From positions 1 through 64,000 of the forward strand of contig JANWVM010000006.1 in NCBI GenBank assembly GCA_025056115.1: DNA of 64,000 bases, in the 5' to 3' direction. Below, in pieces: positions 45,198 through 54,321 of this stretch. The notes beneath the pieces are model-generated. The model searched no databases and had not been told where the DNA came from. It saw only the letters and a list, made by a program, of their open reading frames with translations. Within the stretch, counting starts at the first letter, position 1; every line of letters starts with the position of its first letter. Made by a program: the position numbers and the translations under genes. The stretch is from Gloeomargarita sp. SKYG116. Lineage in GTDB: Bacteria; Cyanobacteriota; Cyanobacteriia; Gloeomargaritales; Gloeomargaritaceae.

Positions 45198-45889
45198 ACT
45201 AGTTGCGCTAATAACGTGTAAATCCCAAAACTCAGCAAAATGGTGCCGCTCAGCCAGGGAAACCAGCGCGAAACCGGACGCAACCGTAACCAATACCGCA
45301 CCGTGGTCGTAAACGTCCCTGCCACCCACACCGGCAATGTGTACCCCAACGTATAGGCCAACAACAGCCCTAGCCCTAACAGCACATTGCCGGTACCTGC
45401 TACCCACGCCAACAGAGTCGCCAGTACCGGTGTACTACAGGGGGAAGCGCTCAAGCCAAAGGTTAATCCCAAGCCATAAGCCCGCCAGCGACCGGCTCCC
45501 CACCCTGGAGGCGCGGTCCACACCGGCAACGGTAGAATTTCCAACAGCACCAGTCCCATGACTACGGCTACTCCCGCCACCAGCAGCGGCAACCCTTTTC
45601 CCCACTGGCCGTACACCCGTCCTAGCAGCGCTGCCCCCAGGCCCAGTCCTGTCAGTGTCGTTGCCAACCCCAGCGTAAACCAACTGGCCTGCCGCCAATC
45701 CCCCTGGCTATCCCCCCCCAAACACGCGACGGTGACCGGCAACAACGACAGCACACAGGGATTCAAACTGGTCACTAACCCTGCGCCCCACACCAGCCCC
45801 ACACTCCAAGGCGTCAAATGCTGCAATTCCTGCGTCACCCACCGATCGGCCCACTGTTCCCACAGGTAGAGGGTACTGGTAAGGTCCAT
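45194..45889 (-). CDS. ccdA: CcdA-type thiol transporter for cytochrome c biogenesis
   Basis: CcdA carries reducing equivalents across the thylakoid membrane for cytochrome c and b6f maturation. The 231-residue protein has six membrane spans with the two functional Cys in SLNPCVLSLLPV and LSASPCSTPVLATLL. The ATG giving MDLTSTLYLWEQ is chosen; the longer ORF adds 15 codons from the carA promoter region. ccsB and ccs1 are not adjacent. All key residues are present. Confidence 0.92.
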   Translation of the reverse strand: MDLTSTLYLWEQWADRWVTQELQHLTPWSVGLVWGAGLVTSLNPCVLSLLPVTVACLGGDSQGDWRQASWFTLGLATTLTGLGLGAALLGRVYGQWGKGLPLLVAGVAVVMGLVLLEILPLPVWTAPPGWGAGRWRAYGLGLTFGLSASPCSTPVLATLLAWVAGTGNVLLGLGLLLAYTLGYTLPVWVAGTFTTTVRYWLRLRPVSRWFPWLSGTILLSFGIYTLLAQLV

Positions 45890-45955
45890 CCCGGCAATCT
45901 TCCTCTCAGAATCTACACAAATTGTAACAGGCATGGATAGCGGTTGCCGGATGTT

Positions 45956-47128
45956 ATGATGCCAGCTATGGGAATGACAATGCCACCACCAGCCTTACTC
46001 GTTTTGGCCGATGGAACCGTGGCGCGGGGGTACCAGTACGGAGCCAAAGGTACAGCCGTCGGCGAGGTGGTGTTTAACACCGGCATGACCGGCTACCAGG
46101 AAGTGATTACCGACCCCAGCTACTGCGGCCAAATTGTGCTGTTTACTTACCCGGAGCTGGGCAATACCGGCGTTAATCCTGAAGATGAGGAGTCCAACCG
46201 GGTGCAGGTGCAGGGCATCATTGTGCGGCATGGGTGTACCCGTCCTAGCAGTTGGCGAGCAACCGAGTCTTTACCAGCCTACTTGGAACGCTGGCAGGTG
46301 GTGGGGATTACCGGTGTGGATACCCGCCTGTTGACCCGGCGGCTGCGCGAACAGGGAGCGATGAATGGCGCGATTTCGACGGAGATTCTCGACCCCCAGG
46401 AGTTGTTGGAGGTTGTAATGCAGGCGCCGCCGATGACTGGGTTGAATCTAGTGCCGCGAGTGACCACCTCCCACGTGTACGAATGGCAAACCCCGACGCC
46501 TGCCCCCTGGGAATTTGCGCCCTTGCCGACGCGCTCTGACCCGCTGGTAGTAGTGGCGATTGATTTTGGCATTAAGTACAACATCCTGCGCCGCCTGGCC
46601 AGTTATGGGTGTCGGGTGATTGTGGTGCCGGCGACCACCCCAGCGGCAGAAATTTTGCGCTATGACCCGGATGGTATCTTTCTTTCCAATGGTCCTGGCG
46701 ACCCAGCCGCAGTCACCGAGGGGATTCAGACGGTGCGGGAGTTGCTCACCAGCGGGCGGCCTCTATTTGGGATTTGTCTGGGACATCAGATTTTGGGCTT
46801 GGCTTCCGGCGGGCAAACCTACAAGCTGAAATTCGGGCATCATGGGCTGAACCATCCAGCGGGTGCCGGTCAACACGTTGCCATTAGCAGTCAAAATCAC
46901 GGGTTTGCCCTCGCCCCAGAAACGCTTCCCCCCCAGTGGCAAATCACCGATTGGAACTTGAATGACCGGACGGTAGCCGGTTTGCAGCACCAGGAGTTGC
47001 CAGTATTTTCGGTGCAGTACCACCCTGAAGCCAGTCCCGGCCCCCACGACGCCGATTACTACTTCGCCGAATTTGTCCGCCGCATGGAACAGTACCGGCA
47101 GCAGAAACGGGCGCGTTACAATAGTTAA
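45956..47128 (+). CDS. carA: Carbamoyl-phosphate synthase small subunit
   Basis: CarA is the glutamine amidotransferase part of carbamoyl phosphate synthase, feeding pyrimidine and arginine synthesis. The roughly 390-residue product has the N-terminal domain ([36 protein letters not shown]) and the class I GATase domain with [12 protein letters not shown], the nucleophile in [15 protein letters not shown] and the His-Glu pair in [13 protein letters not shown]. Several ATG codons cluster at the 5' end, and the first of two adjacent ones is taken. carB is elsewhere. Confidence 0.95.
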   Translation: MMPAMGMTMPPPALLVLADGTVARGYQYGAKGTAVGEVVFNTGMTGYQEVITDPSYCGQIVLFTYPELGNTGVNPEDEESNRVQVQGIIVRHGCTRPSSWRATESLPAYLERWQVVGITGVDTRLLTRRLREQGAMNGAISTEILDPQELLEVVMQAPPMTGLNLVPRVTTSHVYEWQTPTPAPWEFAPLPTRSDPLVVVAIDFGIKYNILRRLASYGCRVIVVPATTPAAEILRYDPDGIFLSNGPGDPAAVTEGIQTVRELLTSGRPLFGICLGHQILGLASGGQTYKLKFGHHGLNHPAGAGQHVAISSQNHGFALAPETLPPQWQITDWNLNDRTVAGLQHQELPVFSVQYHPEASPGPHDADYYFAEFVRRMEQYRQQKRARYNS

Positions 47129-47148
47129 AGTTTTTGGTCCCACCCACC

Positions 47149-47640
47149 ATGGCACCGAAGGCGGCGACCCTGATGGTCGTGGATGGCTATAACGTCATTG
47201 GGGCTAGGCGCGAGTTGCAGCAGGGGAACCTTGACCAATACCGGCAGGAGTTAATTGAATCCCTGTGCAACTATAGCGCCACGCAGGGCTACCAAACTCA
47301 CATCATCTTTGATGCGCACCGGCGACCAGAACCAGAACACTGGGAGCAGATTACAGACCACGTGTACGTGTGTTATACGGGGTACGGGGCGACGGCGGAT
47401 GCCTATATCGAGCGGTTTTGCGCCCAGCACCGGGGTCGGGACCAGCGCTTAATTGTGGTCACGTCGGACCGGTTGGCCTGGATGACGGCAGGAGGGTACG
47501 GCGCGGAATGGATGTCTTCCCAGTCTTTGTGGCAGGCAATGGCGCGACCGCAGCCCCTATCCCGTCCATCGCAACGACCCGTGCGAGGATTGCCTAAGAC
47601 GGTGCAGCGACAACTGCGGGAATGGTTACAAAATCAATGA
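47149..47640 (+). CDS. NYN-domain ribonuclease, YacP/Rae1-like
   Basis: A 163-residue PIN-like nuclease. Acidic active-site motifs are TLMVVDGYNVIGARRE, HIIFDAHRRPEPE and IVVTSDRLAWMTAG. The YacP/Rae1 relative in Bacillus cleaves mRNA on the ribosome, and plant and cyanobacterial versions are known by sequence only. It begins at the ATG giving MAPKAATL, 20 bases after carA, so they may be co-transcribed. RNA cleavage is inferred from the family. Confidence 0.85.
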   Translation: MAPKAATLMVVDGYNVIGARRELQQGNLDQYRQELIESLCNYSATQGYQTHIIFDAHRRPEPEHWEQITDHVYVCYTGYGATADAYIERFCAQHRGRDQRLIVVTSDRLAWMTAGGYGAEWMSSQSLWQAMARPQPLSRPSQRPVRGLPKTVQRQLREWLQNQ

Positions 47641-47677
47641 GCTATGATGACGAGTGTGTATCCGAGGGGGTGGAGCC

Positions 47678-48145
47678 ATGATCGCCGTTCCTGATTGGCT
47701 GAAACCGGTACTGCCTTTCTTCCATCCGGTGTTGATGTGGTTGCTATTGGCCTTGAGTCTTTACGCGCTCTACACCGGGATTCAGGTGATTCGCACCCGC
47801 ACAGCCAAGGGAGAAGAAAAAAGCCGCCTGCTCAAGGGGAAGTTTCGGGAGGTGCATTTTCAGGTCGGCGCGTTGCTCCTAGTGTTAATGGTCTGGGGCA
47901 CCCTGGGCGGCATGGCGGTCACCTATATCAACAACCAAAAGCTGTTTCTGGGTCCCCACCTGTTAGTGGGCTTGAGCATGACCGGGTTAATTGCGTTTTC
48001 TGCTTCCCTGGCTCCCTTGATGCAACAGGGGAAAGACTGGGCGCGAGCGCTGCATATTACCATCAATGGCCTGGTGCTGGGGCTATTCGGCTGGCAGGCG
48101 GTGACAGGTATGCAGATTGTCCAGAAAATTCTTACTCAGGGGTAA
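47678..48145 (+). CDS. DUF4079 family membrane protein
   Basis: A 155-residue protein with four membrane spans, beginning MIAVPDWLKPVLPFFHPVLM, which fits DUF4079. His residues in FFHPVLMW, REVHFQVGAL, LGPHLLVG and RALHITINGL are spaced like heme b ligands of small cytochrome b561-like proteins. Heme binding is inference. GGAG precedes the ATG. The family is found in cyanobacteria and plants. It ends directly against the convergent DUF4090 gene. Confidence 0.85.
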   Translation: MIAVPDWLKPVLPFFHPVLMWLLLALSLYALYTGIQVIRTRTAKGEEKSRLLKGKFREVHFQVGALLLVLMVWGTLGGMAVTYINNQKLFLGPHLLVGLSMTGLIAFSASLAPLMQQGKDWARALHITINGLVLGLFGWQAVTGMQIVQKILTQG

Positions 48146-48427
48146 TTATTCGCCGTAGTAAAACGCAATTTCCTTGGGTTTGAGAGGTGCAAAACCGGCA
48201 GCAACGAGCTTGGCGTTGAGGGTTTCGAGGGGCAAATGCTTAGCGCCGATGCGAACAATTCGTGAACGCATGGTGTTGGTAACGCCGCTACGTTGTCGGT
48301 TCGCTTCCAAGGCCATGACCTCGTGGTAGAGCGCCAACTGGGCAGGCGGGATTGGCGTTCCATCTAAATCCACCCCTTGGGCAATCGCCCGGTCCACCGC
48401 ATCAGCGCCCTGGGTCTCTGGAGTCAT
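48146..48427 (-). CDS. DUF4090 family protein
   Basis: A 93-residue protein that is strongly conserved in cyanobacteria: GADAVDRAIAQGVDLDG, LYHEVMALEANRQRSGVTNTM and RIVRIGAKHLPLETLN, ending PLKPKEIAFYYGE. The function is not known. The start at 48427 has GAGG 5 bases upstream and matches the family start; the ORF track adds 28 codons. No membrane span or signal peptide is visible, so a cytoplasmic location is likely. Confidence 0.85.
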   Translation of the reverse strand: MTPETQGADAVDRAIAQGVDLDGTPIPPAQLALYHEVMALEANRQRSGVTNTMRSRIVRIGAKHLPLETLNAKLVAAGFAPLKPKEIAFYYGE

Positions 48428-48638
48428 ACACACCTCACAATTAGCTTTACCCCCATAGAATACATGGACAATCGCCACCCTAGCTAGGGTTGTCAGCTCT
48501 TGGGGGCGCATCTTGGCGTTTCTCTCGTCTCTCTGACAAACTGCAGCAGCTTAGCAATAACACTGGGGATGTCCAACAGCTAACCCATTTAGGGGAGGGG
48601 ACTGCCAAGGACCTAGCTGGAAAGACACCCGCTGGCGG

Positions 48639-49334
48639 TTACTGCATGGCCCGGTTGATGGTCTGGTGCAAGCGTTCTACGACCGGCGGGATGGGAATGG
48701 TAGGGTCGTTGAACACCGTCTGGGCCGTCAAGGGTGAACGTCCATAAAAGGCCTCGGTGCGGTCGCGATTAAAGGAAATTTTTTGCCCGGCTAAACTCAC
48801 ACCGGCGAATAAGCCAGCGCTGCGGGAATAGGCGTAAACATCGACGTTGCCCGGTGCATCCGTCGGTACAACGGCATTGCTCCCTACTGGCCCGGCGGCA
48901 ACCCCCACATCTCCCCCCAGACTAAACGATTGCCGCAGGAGCGTCCGTACCGCCCGTTGGTTCATAAACACTAGCACAATGTCGGAGGAGCGGGCGCCTA
49001 CTTGCAGACCCACACTCCCGCCAGCGATATTCACAAAAATGGGGTTACTCCAGCGGCCGTTGTCATTTTTGACGGTAATGATGCCTGACCCACCTGTACC
49101 CCCAAAAATGAAGCCGGCACTGGTGACACCGGGCAAAATGGCAATTCCTTGGGCTTGCCGCAAAACACTGCGAGGGATGCGCTGGTTAGGATTGGCCATG
49201 AATGAAGCGAACGTATCAGCGGCATTTTGGATTTGCTCCTCGGCGTCGTTTGCATAGGCCGGCAACGCCACAGTGATGACCACCGCCGGAATGAGTCCGA
49301 TCAACATGCCGTAACGCATTCCATTCACTCCCAT
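48639..49334 (-). CDS. SYLF-domain lipid-binding protein, secreted
   Basis: A 231-residue protein with a signal peptide (LIGLIPAVVITVALPAYAN) and a SYLF/Ysc84 domain: IPRSVLRQAQGIAILPGV, GFIFGGTGGSGIITVKN, LVFMNQRAVRTLLRQSF and SAGLFAGVSLAGQKI. SYLF domains bind phosphoinositides in eukaryotes; bacterial copies are periplasmic or outer-membrane proteins of uncertain role. The gene is divergent from the PBP2 gene across about 117 bases and appears monocistronic. Confidence 0.88.
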   Translation of the reverse strand: MGVNGMRYGMLIGLIPAVVITVALPAYANDAEEQIQNAADTFASFMANPNQRIPRSVLRQAQGIAILPGVTSAGFIFGGTGGSGIITVKNDNGRWSNPIFVNIAGGSVGLQVGARSSDIVLVFMNQRAVRTLLRQSFSLGGDVGVAAGPVGSNAVVPTDAPGNVDVYAYSRSAGLFAGVSLAGQKISFNRDRTEAFYGRSPLTAQTVFNDPTIPIPPVVERLHQTINRAMQ

Positions 49335-49451
49335 GAATTTTTTGCTTTTAATGTATCACCTGCAAGGACGCTGAACCGTAGGCCCGAAGTTCCCGTTCAG
49401 ACCGGCGTATTTGTGCTATGAAAAGAGGATAGATTTAAGGCGCAGACACTC

Positions 49452-51239
49452 ATGGTCCTTTGGCAGTCGGCCAGCCAGGTCAAGGTGTCCCCTTGGACAG
49501 ACGTAGGTGTGAGGCGGGGCCAGCAAGCCATCGTTCTTATGACCGCCATCACGTTGGTGTTGTTCGGCGCTATCGGCGGGCGGTTGGCCTATCTCCAGTT
49601 GATCAAAGGGGAAGAATTCCGGCAGATGGCCGATAATAACCGGATTCGCCTTATTCCCAAACCACCTGACCGGGGACGCATTTTTGACCGGCAGGGACGT
49701 TTGTTGGCGGGGAGTCGTTTGTCCTATTCCGTATTTTTGTGGCCGATTGCCCAGCGTCCTCAGGAATGGCCCCGGACGTTGGCGACCCTGGCCCGACTCC
49801 TGGATATTCCTGAAAAGGAGATGCAGAAGCGTTTGCAGCAGGCGGGGTATTATTCGCCCTACCTGTTGCGGCTGGCGCGGGGAATCGGTCCGGCCCAGAT
49901 TACGGCCCTGATGGAACATAGCGACCGTCTGCCAGGCGTGATCCTCAATGCGGAGCCGATTCGCTACTACCCCCACGGCGAACTCCTGGCCCATGTGCTG
50001 GGATACACGGGCGAGATCAGTGAGCAAGAGCTAAAAGCTCGTCAACACGAGAATTACCGCCTGGGGGATGTGATTGGCCAGATGGGTGTGGAGGCCGCTC
50101 TGGAGCACCGGCTGCGCGGCGAGTGGGGGGGGCAACAAGTGGAGGTGGATGCCCGTGGTCAGGTGTTGCGCATCCTAGGGAAGAAACCGTCGGTGGCTGG
50201 GCAGGATGTGACCTTGACGCTGGATTTGGATTTGCAACGGGCGGCGGCGCAGGCGTTAGGAACGCGGCGGGGAGCAGTGGTTGCCATTGACCCTCGCGAT
50301 GGGGCGGTGCGGGCGCTGGTGAGTTACCCAGGCTTTGACCCCAATATCTTTTCGGGACGGGTGACGCCCCAGCAATGGCAGGAGTTGCAACGCCGTAGTT
50401 TCCCGTTTGTGAACCGAGCGTTACAAGTATATCCGCCGGCGAGTACGTTCAAGGTAGTCACCACCACAGCGGCGCTAGAGTCGGGGCGCTTCAGTCCCCA
50501 TACGGTGCTGCCCACCTACCCGTTTTTGACTGTAGGAGGGATTCAGTTTTGGGATTGGAACCGAGCCGGGTTTGGGGCGCTGGATTTCGTGGGGGCGATG
50601 GCCTGGAGCAGCGACACGTTCTTCTACCAAATCGCGCTGGGAACGAAAGCGGAACCCATCATCGAGTGGTCGCGCCGCTACGGCTTTGGGCAAAAAACGG
50701 GGATTGAACTGGCTGCCGAAGAAGCGGAGGGGCTGGTGCCGGACGAGCAATGGAAGTTAAAAACCCTCAAGGAACCCTGGTACATCGGCGATACGGTGAA
50801 TATGTCCATCGGCCAGGGATTCATGCAGGCCTCGCCGCTGCAGTTGGCAGTCATGTTTGCGGCAGTGGCCAACGGCGGCTACCGGGTGCGACCCCACCTG
50901 TACCGAGCGCCGGGGGAGCAGCCGCTACGCACCCCTATCGGCATCAGTGCCACAACGCTGGACATTCTCCGGCGGGGGTTGCGGCAAGTCGTAACCAGCG
51001 GCACAGGCACGGTGCTGAATGTGCGTCATCTGCCCCCGATTGCCGGTAAAAGCGGTACAGCGGAAGACCCGCCCCGTCTAAGTCATACCTGGTTTGGCGC
51101 CTATGCACCGGCGGATAAACCGGAAATTGTGGTGGTGGCGTTTGGAGAAAATTCCGGCGGGGGTGGCGGGAGTGTGGCTGGGCCAATGGTGCTGCGCGTC
51201 TTGGAAGCCTATTTCGCCCAAAAACGGAGTCGCCGATGA
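49452..51239 (+). CDS. mrdA: Penicillin-binding protein 2 (class B transpeptidase)
   Basis: PBP2 cross-links peptidoglycan during cell elongation with RodA and MreB. The 595-residue protein has one N-terminal membrane span, a dimerisation domain (PPDRGRIFDRQGRLLA) and the transpeptidase domain with SxxK in YPPASTFKVVTT, SSD in AMAWSSDTFFYQ and KSG in IAGKSGTAEDP. The active-site set is complete. A Gly-rich ENSGGGGGSVAG segment precedes the end. rodA is not adjacent. Its stop overlaps the DUF3685 gene (ATGA). Confidence 0.95.
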   Translation: MVLWQSASQVKVSPWTDVGVRRGQQAIVLMTAITLVLFGAIGGRLAYLQLIKGEEFRQMADNNRIRLIPKPPDRGRIFDRQGRLLAGSRLSYSVFLWPIAQRPQEWPRTLATLARLLDIPEKEMQKRLQQAGYYSPYLLRLARGIGPAQITALMEHSDRLPGVILNAEPIRYYPHGELLAHVLGYTGEISEQELKARQHENYRLGDVIGQMGVEAALEHRLRGEWGGQQVEVDARGQVLRILGKKPSVAGQDVTLTLDLDLQRAAAQALGTRRGAVVAIDPRDGAVRALVSYPGFDPNIFSGRVTPQQWQELQRRSFPFVNRALQVYPPASTFKVVTTTAALESGRFSPHTVLPTYPFLTVGGIQFWDWNRAGFGALDFVGAMAWSSDTFFYQIALGTKAEPIIEWSRRYGFGQKTGIELAAEEAEGLVPDEQWKLKTLKEPWYIGDTVNMSIGQGFMQASPLQLAVMFAAVANGGYRVRPHLYRAPGEQPLRTPIGISATTLDILRRGLRQVVTSGTGTVLNVRHLPPIAGKSGTAEDPPRLSHTWFGAYAPADKPEIVVVAFGENSGGGGGSVAGPMVLRVLEAYFAQKRSRR

Positions 51240-52822
51240 ATGAGCTGCCGGTCATTTTGCTGGCTAGTCGGGAGCCAATTCTGCGGTTGGGGTTGTCGTC
51301 GTGGTTAGAGCAACAGGGATTGGCCCAGGTGGTGACTACAGACCGGCCAGAAGACCTGCAAAATCTGCTGAGCGAACGCTTGCAAGCTGCTCAACCCCTG
51401 GTGAATCTGCTGGTTCTGGATTTGGAATTAACCGACATTCCCTTGTGTCAATCCCTGAAGCGCCGCTATCCCCACTTGCCGATTCTGGCGTTGGGACCGC
51501 CGGCCAGTCGCGACCAACTCCTGCGTTACCAGCAACTCGGTCTGGCGGCTTACGTTGAACGCACGACCCCAGCGCTGACCCTGTGGCAATGGATGCAAGC
51601 CCTTTTGAGCGGCTATTCGCCCTGGCTCCAACCAGAACAACTGACGCCCGCCTGGCGCTCGCACCTGTATCAGCAGGGGTTGCAGCAAATCGAAGCCGCC
51701 CTGTGGCAGTGTCATCAATGGCAACAGCGCCCGCGACCCTGGTGGGAACGCCAGATTATCCAAGGCCGCCAGCGGGAACTGCGAGCCGCGCGGTGGTTAC
51801 TCACCTGGCTGTGGCGACCTGGACCCGTGTTGGCACCGCCCCTGCAAGTGATACGCCCGCCCTTGGCCCTCCCGCCAAGTGAACGCATGAACCGGGTACG
51901 GCAGGCCTTTAACCAAACGGTGAGCAACAACAGCGGGTTACTTTTGGAAACCGACTTACTCCGCTTCGAGAAACAACGAGAACTCTGGAATACGATTCTC
52001 AATCACTGGGAAACGCTTCTGGCTGAATTAATCGAAGCCCGGGTGACCCCAGCCGAGGTCGTGCCCCGTTGCCCAGACTTGGTGCGGCGGTTGTGGCAAG
52101 AATCGCTCACGGATTTTGTCGGTCGCTATTACACCATTGACGGCCAGGATGTAGTCCAGACCCTGCTGGCCCAACAACCCACCGTTGAGGCGCTGATTCT
52201 GGCTAAGATTCCCCTGGTGCCTGACCTGGTCAGTTATCACCTGTTTCAAACGCCTTTGCGCATTGATGGCGTACTTTATGCAGCCAATAGCCAGATTGCG
52301 GCAGACTACGCAGCGGCTTTGCTGGAAAATCTGGTGATCCAGGTCGCCAATGCCGTGGTGCAACCCCTGCTCAATTGCTTTCCTCACCACGAATCGGTCA
52401 AGCAACGGTTTTACCGGCGCACCCTCATTTCCACCCGCGAAACCGAGCGCCTGCGCAATCAACTGTCCCAACGCTATCGCTGGCAACGCTACTGGGACGA
52501 ACCTCGCGCCATTTTTGAAAGCCGCTATCAACTCCTGCGCATCCAAAATCAAGCGATTGTCGCCTACCCTGTGTACGCCAGTCGCACGGCTGAACTAGCT
52601 CAACTGCGGGGCATTCCCTGGCTGGTGACGCTGTGGTTGGAATTCCAAGATGCCATTACCCCGGTGCTGCGTGCCATCGCCAACTACCTTGGTCGCACTA
52701 CCGCTTACCTACTGACACGCATCATTGGGCGAGGGTTGGGCTTGATTGGGCGGGGCATTTTGCAGGGTATTGGCAGTACATTGCAAAACAACCGCACCCA
52801 GCAAGAGTCTTCCCAACTGTAA
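51236..52822 (+). CDS. DUF3685 (Ycf55-like) protein with receiver-like N-terminus
   Basis: A 528-residue protein. The first 125 residues resemble a response-regulator receiver fold: VILLASREPILRLGLSSWL, LVLDLELTDIPLCQSL and LPILALGPPAS, then a GLAAYVERT end where the usual Lys is missing. The long second part is helical and matches DUF3685, ending with weak hydrophobic helices and a Gly-rich stretch (GRGLGLIGRGILQGIG). It starts inside the PBP2 stop codon, so translation is coupled. A link to cell-wall growth is only suggested by that. Confidence 0.75.
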   Translation: MNELPVILLASREPILRLGLSSWLEQQGLAQVVTTDRPEDLQNLLSERLQAAQPLVNLLVLDLELTDIPLCQSLKRRYPHLPILALGPPASRDQLLRYQQLGLAAYVERTTPALTLWQWMQALLSGYSPWLQPEQLTPAWRSHLYQQGLQQIEAALWQCHQWQQRPRPWWERQIIQGRQRELRAARWLLTWLWRPGPVLAPPLQVIRPPLALPPSERMNRVRQAFNQTVSNNSGLLLETDLLRFEKQRELWNTILNHWETLLAELIEARVTPAEVVPRCPDLVRRLWQESLTDFVGRYYTIDGQDVVQTLLAQQPTVEALILAKIPLVPDLVSYHLFQTPLRIDGVLYAANSQIAADYAAALLENLVIQVANAVVQPLLNCFPHHESVKQRFYRRTLISTRETERLRNQLSQRYRWQRYWDEPRAIFESRYQLLRIQNQAIVAYPVYASRTAELAQLRGIPWLVTLWLEFQDAITPVLRAIANYLGRTTAYLLTRIIGRGLGLIGRGILQGIGSTLQNNRTQQESSQL

Positions 52823-52906
52823 GAGCTACAACCTAGCCTTAACGGAACCAGTATGGGGCTGGAAGCGGCCAACCGGCGATGACTTTTTGCCAAGACAGGG
52901 CTACCC

Positions 52907-52944
52907 AGAAAAAACAACCCCCTAGCCTGAAAGCCGAGGGTTGT
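52907..52944 (-). terminator. Rho-independent terminator after the DUF4912 gene
   Basis: On the minus strand ACAACCCTCGGC and its loop pair with a GGGGGTTGT arm, followed by T6 (TTTTTTC). The stem ACAACCC/GGGTTGT is perfect, with further partial pairing (CTCGGC against GCTAGGG). It lies about 27 bases after the DUF4912 stop codon. Confidence 0.8.
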
Positions 52945-52970
52945 CCTGCACTAAAGGAGTTTGAAGGTTG

Positions 52971-54203
52971 CTAGCCCATGAACCACTCTTCGACGGCCTC
53001 TTCGCGGGTGTTAGTGCGGCGAGACAACGTCCGACGGTCGAAGGTCATGTGGATTTCGCGGGTTTGCTCCCCGTCCGCAGCTACCGCAAAGATGGGGAAA
53101 TCAATGTTGCCATCGGGGAAACTCATCTGGAAGCGGAAGGTGCCATCGGGGTTGAGTTGAATCTTGCGACCCCCCACTGTCACCGTCGCATCCGGTTCCG
53201 TCGCCCCATAGACAATCAATTCCGCATCGGCCACGAGCCAGAACTTGCGCGGGCGCATCGGCGGGATGGAAGCAGCAAATCCAATCCCCGACATCCCAAT
53301 CCCCGATAAGGTGGGAATCGCCCAGCGGCCAATCCCCGACGGGAACACATAGGAACTCACGGCAAATTCGGCGCTGCTGACCACCGAGCCAGGCACGTGC
53401 TGCATCGAACCGTACAGGGAACCAGCCACGCGCATGGATTCAGCAGCGGCTGCCCGTTGCATGACCTCGTCGTACACAGGGGTCGCTGCGGCTTGCCGCT
53501 CGCTAGGAGGCACCAATTGGAAGAACGTCCGGCCCCGCAGGTCCTCTTCAAACCCAACCGTAATGAAATGGTCCTCAATCCAGTCTGAGGGATACACCGG
53601 CGGAATTCGTACTGCTGCTGACCGAGCTAGACTTAACCAACGCCCATCAGCCGTGCGATAACCGATTTCCACCACGTAATCCCGGTCGCTCACCGGTATC
53701 GGTAAATACCACTCCCGCGCCAATTCATCACAGGCGTACTCCTGCACACTGTGGGGCGCCTGCACATCCAAGTTGATATTGGTGACGTCGTACAACCGCA
53801 GGGCCAACTGTTGCCCACCTTGTCTGCGCCGCTCCTCTCGCACCTCGTTGGGAATGTCCCAGTAGGCATAGGCCCATTGGGGGTCGCGGGGCATCAAGAC
53901 AATCCGGCTTTCGCCGTAGCCTCCTGGTAAATCGGGCAGGCCCTGGTCCACATCCTGTAACGCCGTTGCCGTCAAGGCGGGACTCGGCTCTGACATGGTT
54001 ACGTTATCGGTCTCCACAGTCGTTTGCGCCTCCTGCATCATGGGGGATTGGTGGGAATAAGCCGTTTGCAACTCCGCCGCCCGAATCGCCGTTACCAAGT
54101 AGGACTTGCGCATCCGGCTGTAACGGGCAATACCCAACTCGCTCGCCAACCGCCGCAAGTCCCGCAGGGTCATCTCCTCAAGCGGCACATCTCTCTGGGT
54201 CAT
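52971..54203 (-). CDS. DUF4912 protein with Rho-N/SAP-like N-terminus
   Basis: A 410-residue protein. The N-terminal 45 residues (MTLRDLRRLASELGIARYSRMRK) resemble the Rho N-terminal or SAP helix-loop-helix that binds nucleic acid. Residues 95-230 are DUF4912 (RIVLMPRDPQWAYAYWDIP, LALRLYDVTNINLD, WYLPIPVSDRDYVVEIGY). A second beta-sandwich-like segment follows near the end (LIVYGATEPDATVTVGGRKI). Function unknown. It is followed by a clear terminator. Confidence 0.8.
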   Translation of the reverse strand: MTQRDVPLEEMTLRDLRRLASELGIARYSRMRKSYLVTAIRAAELQTAYSHQSPMMQEAQTTVETDNVTMSEPSPALTATALQDVDQGLPDLPGGYGESRIVLMPRDPQWAYAYWDIPNEVREERRRQGGQQLALRLYDVTNINLDVQAPHSVQEYACDELAREWYLPIPVSDRDYVVEIGYRTADGRWLSLARSAAVRIPPVYPSDWIEDHFITVGFEEDLRGRTFFQLVPPSERQAAATPVYDEVMQRAAAAESMRVAGSLYGSMQHVPGSVVSSAEFAVSSYVFPSGIGRWAIPTLSGIGMSGIGFAASIPPMRPRKFWLVADAELIVYGATEPDATVTVGGRKIQLNPDGTFRFQMSFPDGNIDFPIFAVAADGEQTREIHMTFDRRTLSRRTNTREEAVEEWFMG

Positions 54204-54321
54204 ATCCGGAACCCGCAGAACGGGATCACAACGTTACTCAGCAATTTAAGCAAAAATCCCCAAGGGATCAAGCGTTATCTCCACCTGCTCGTCGTGTTTT
54301 GGCCCCCGCCTTACCCAAATG

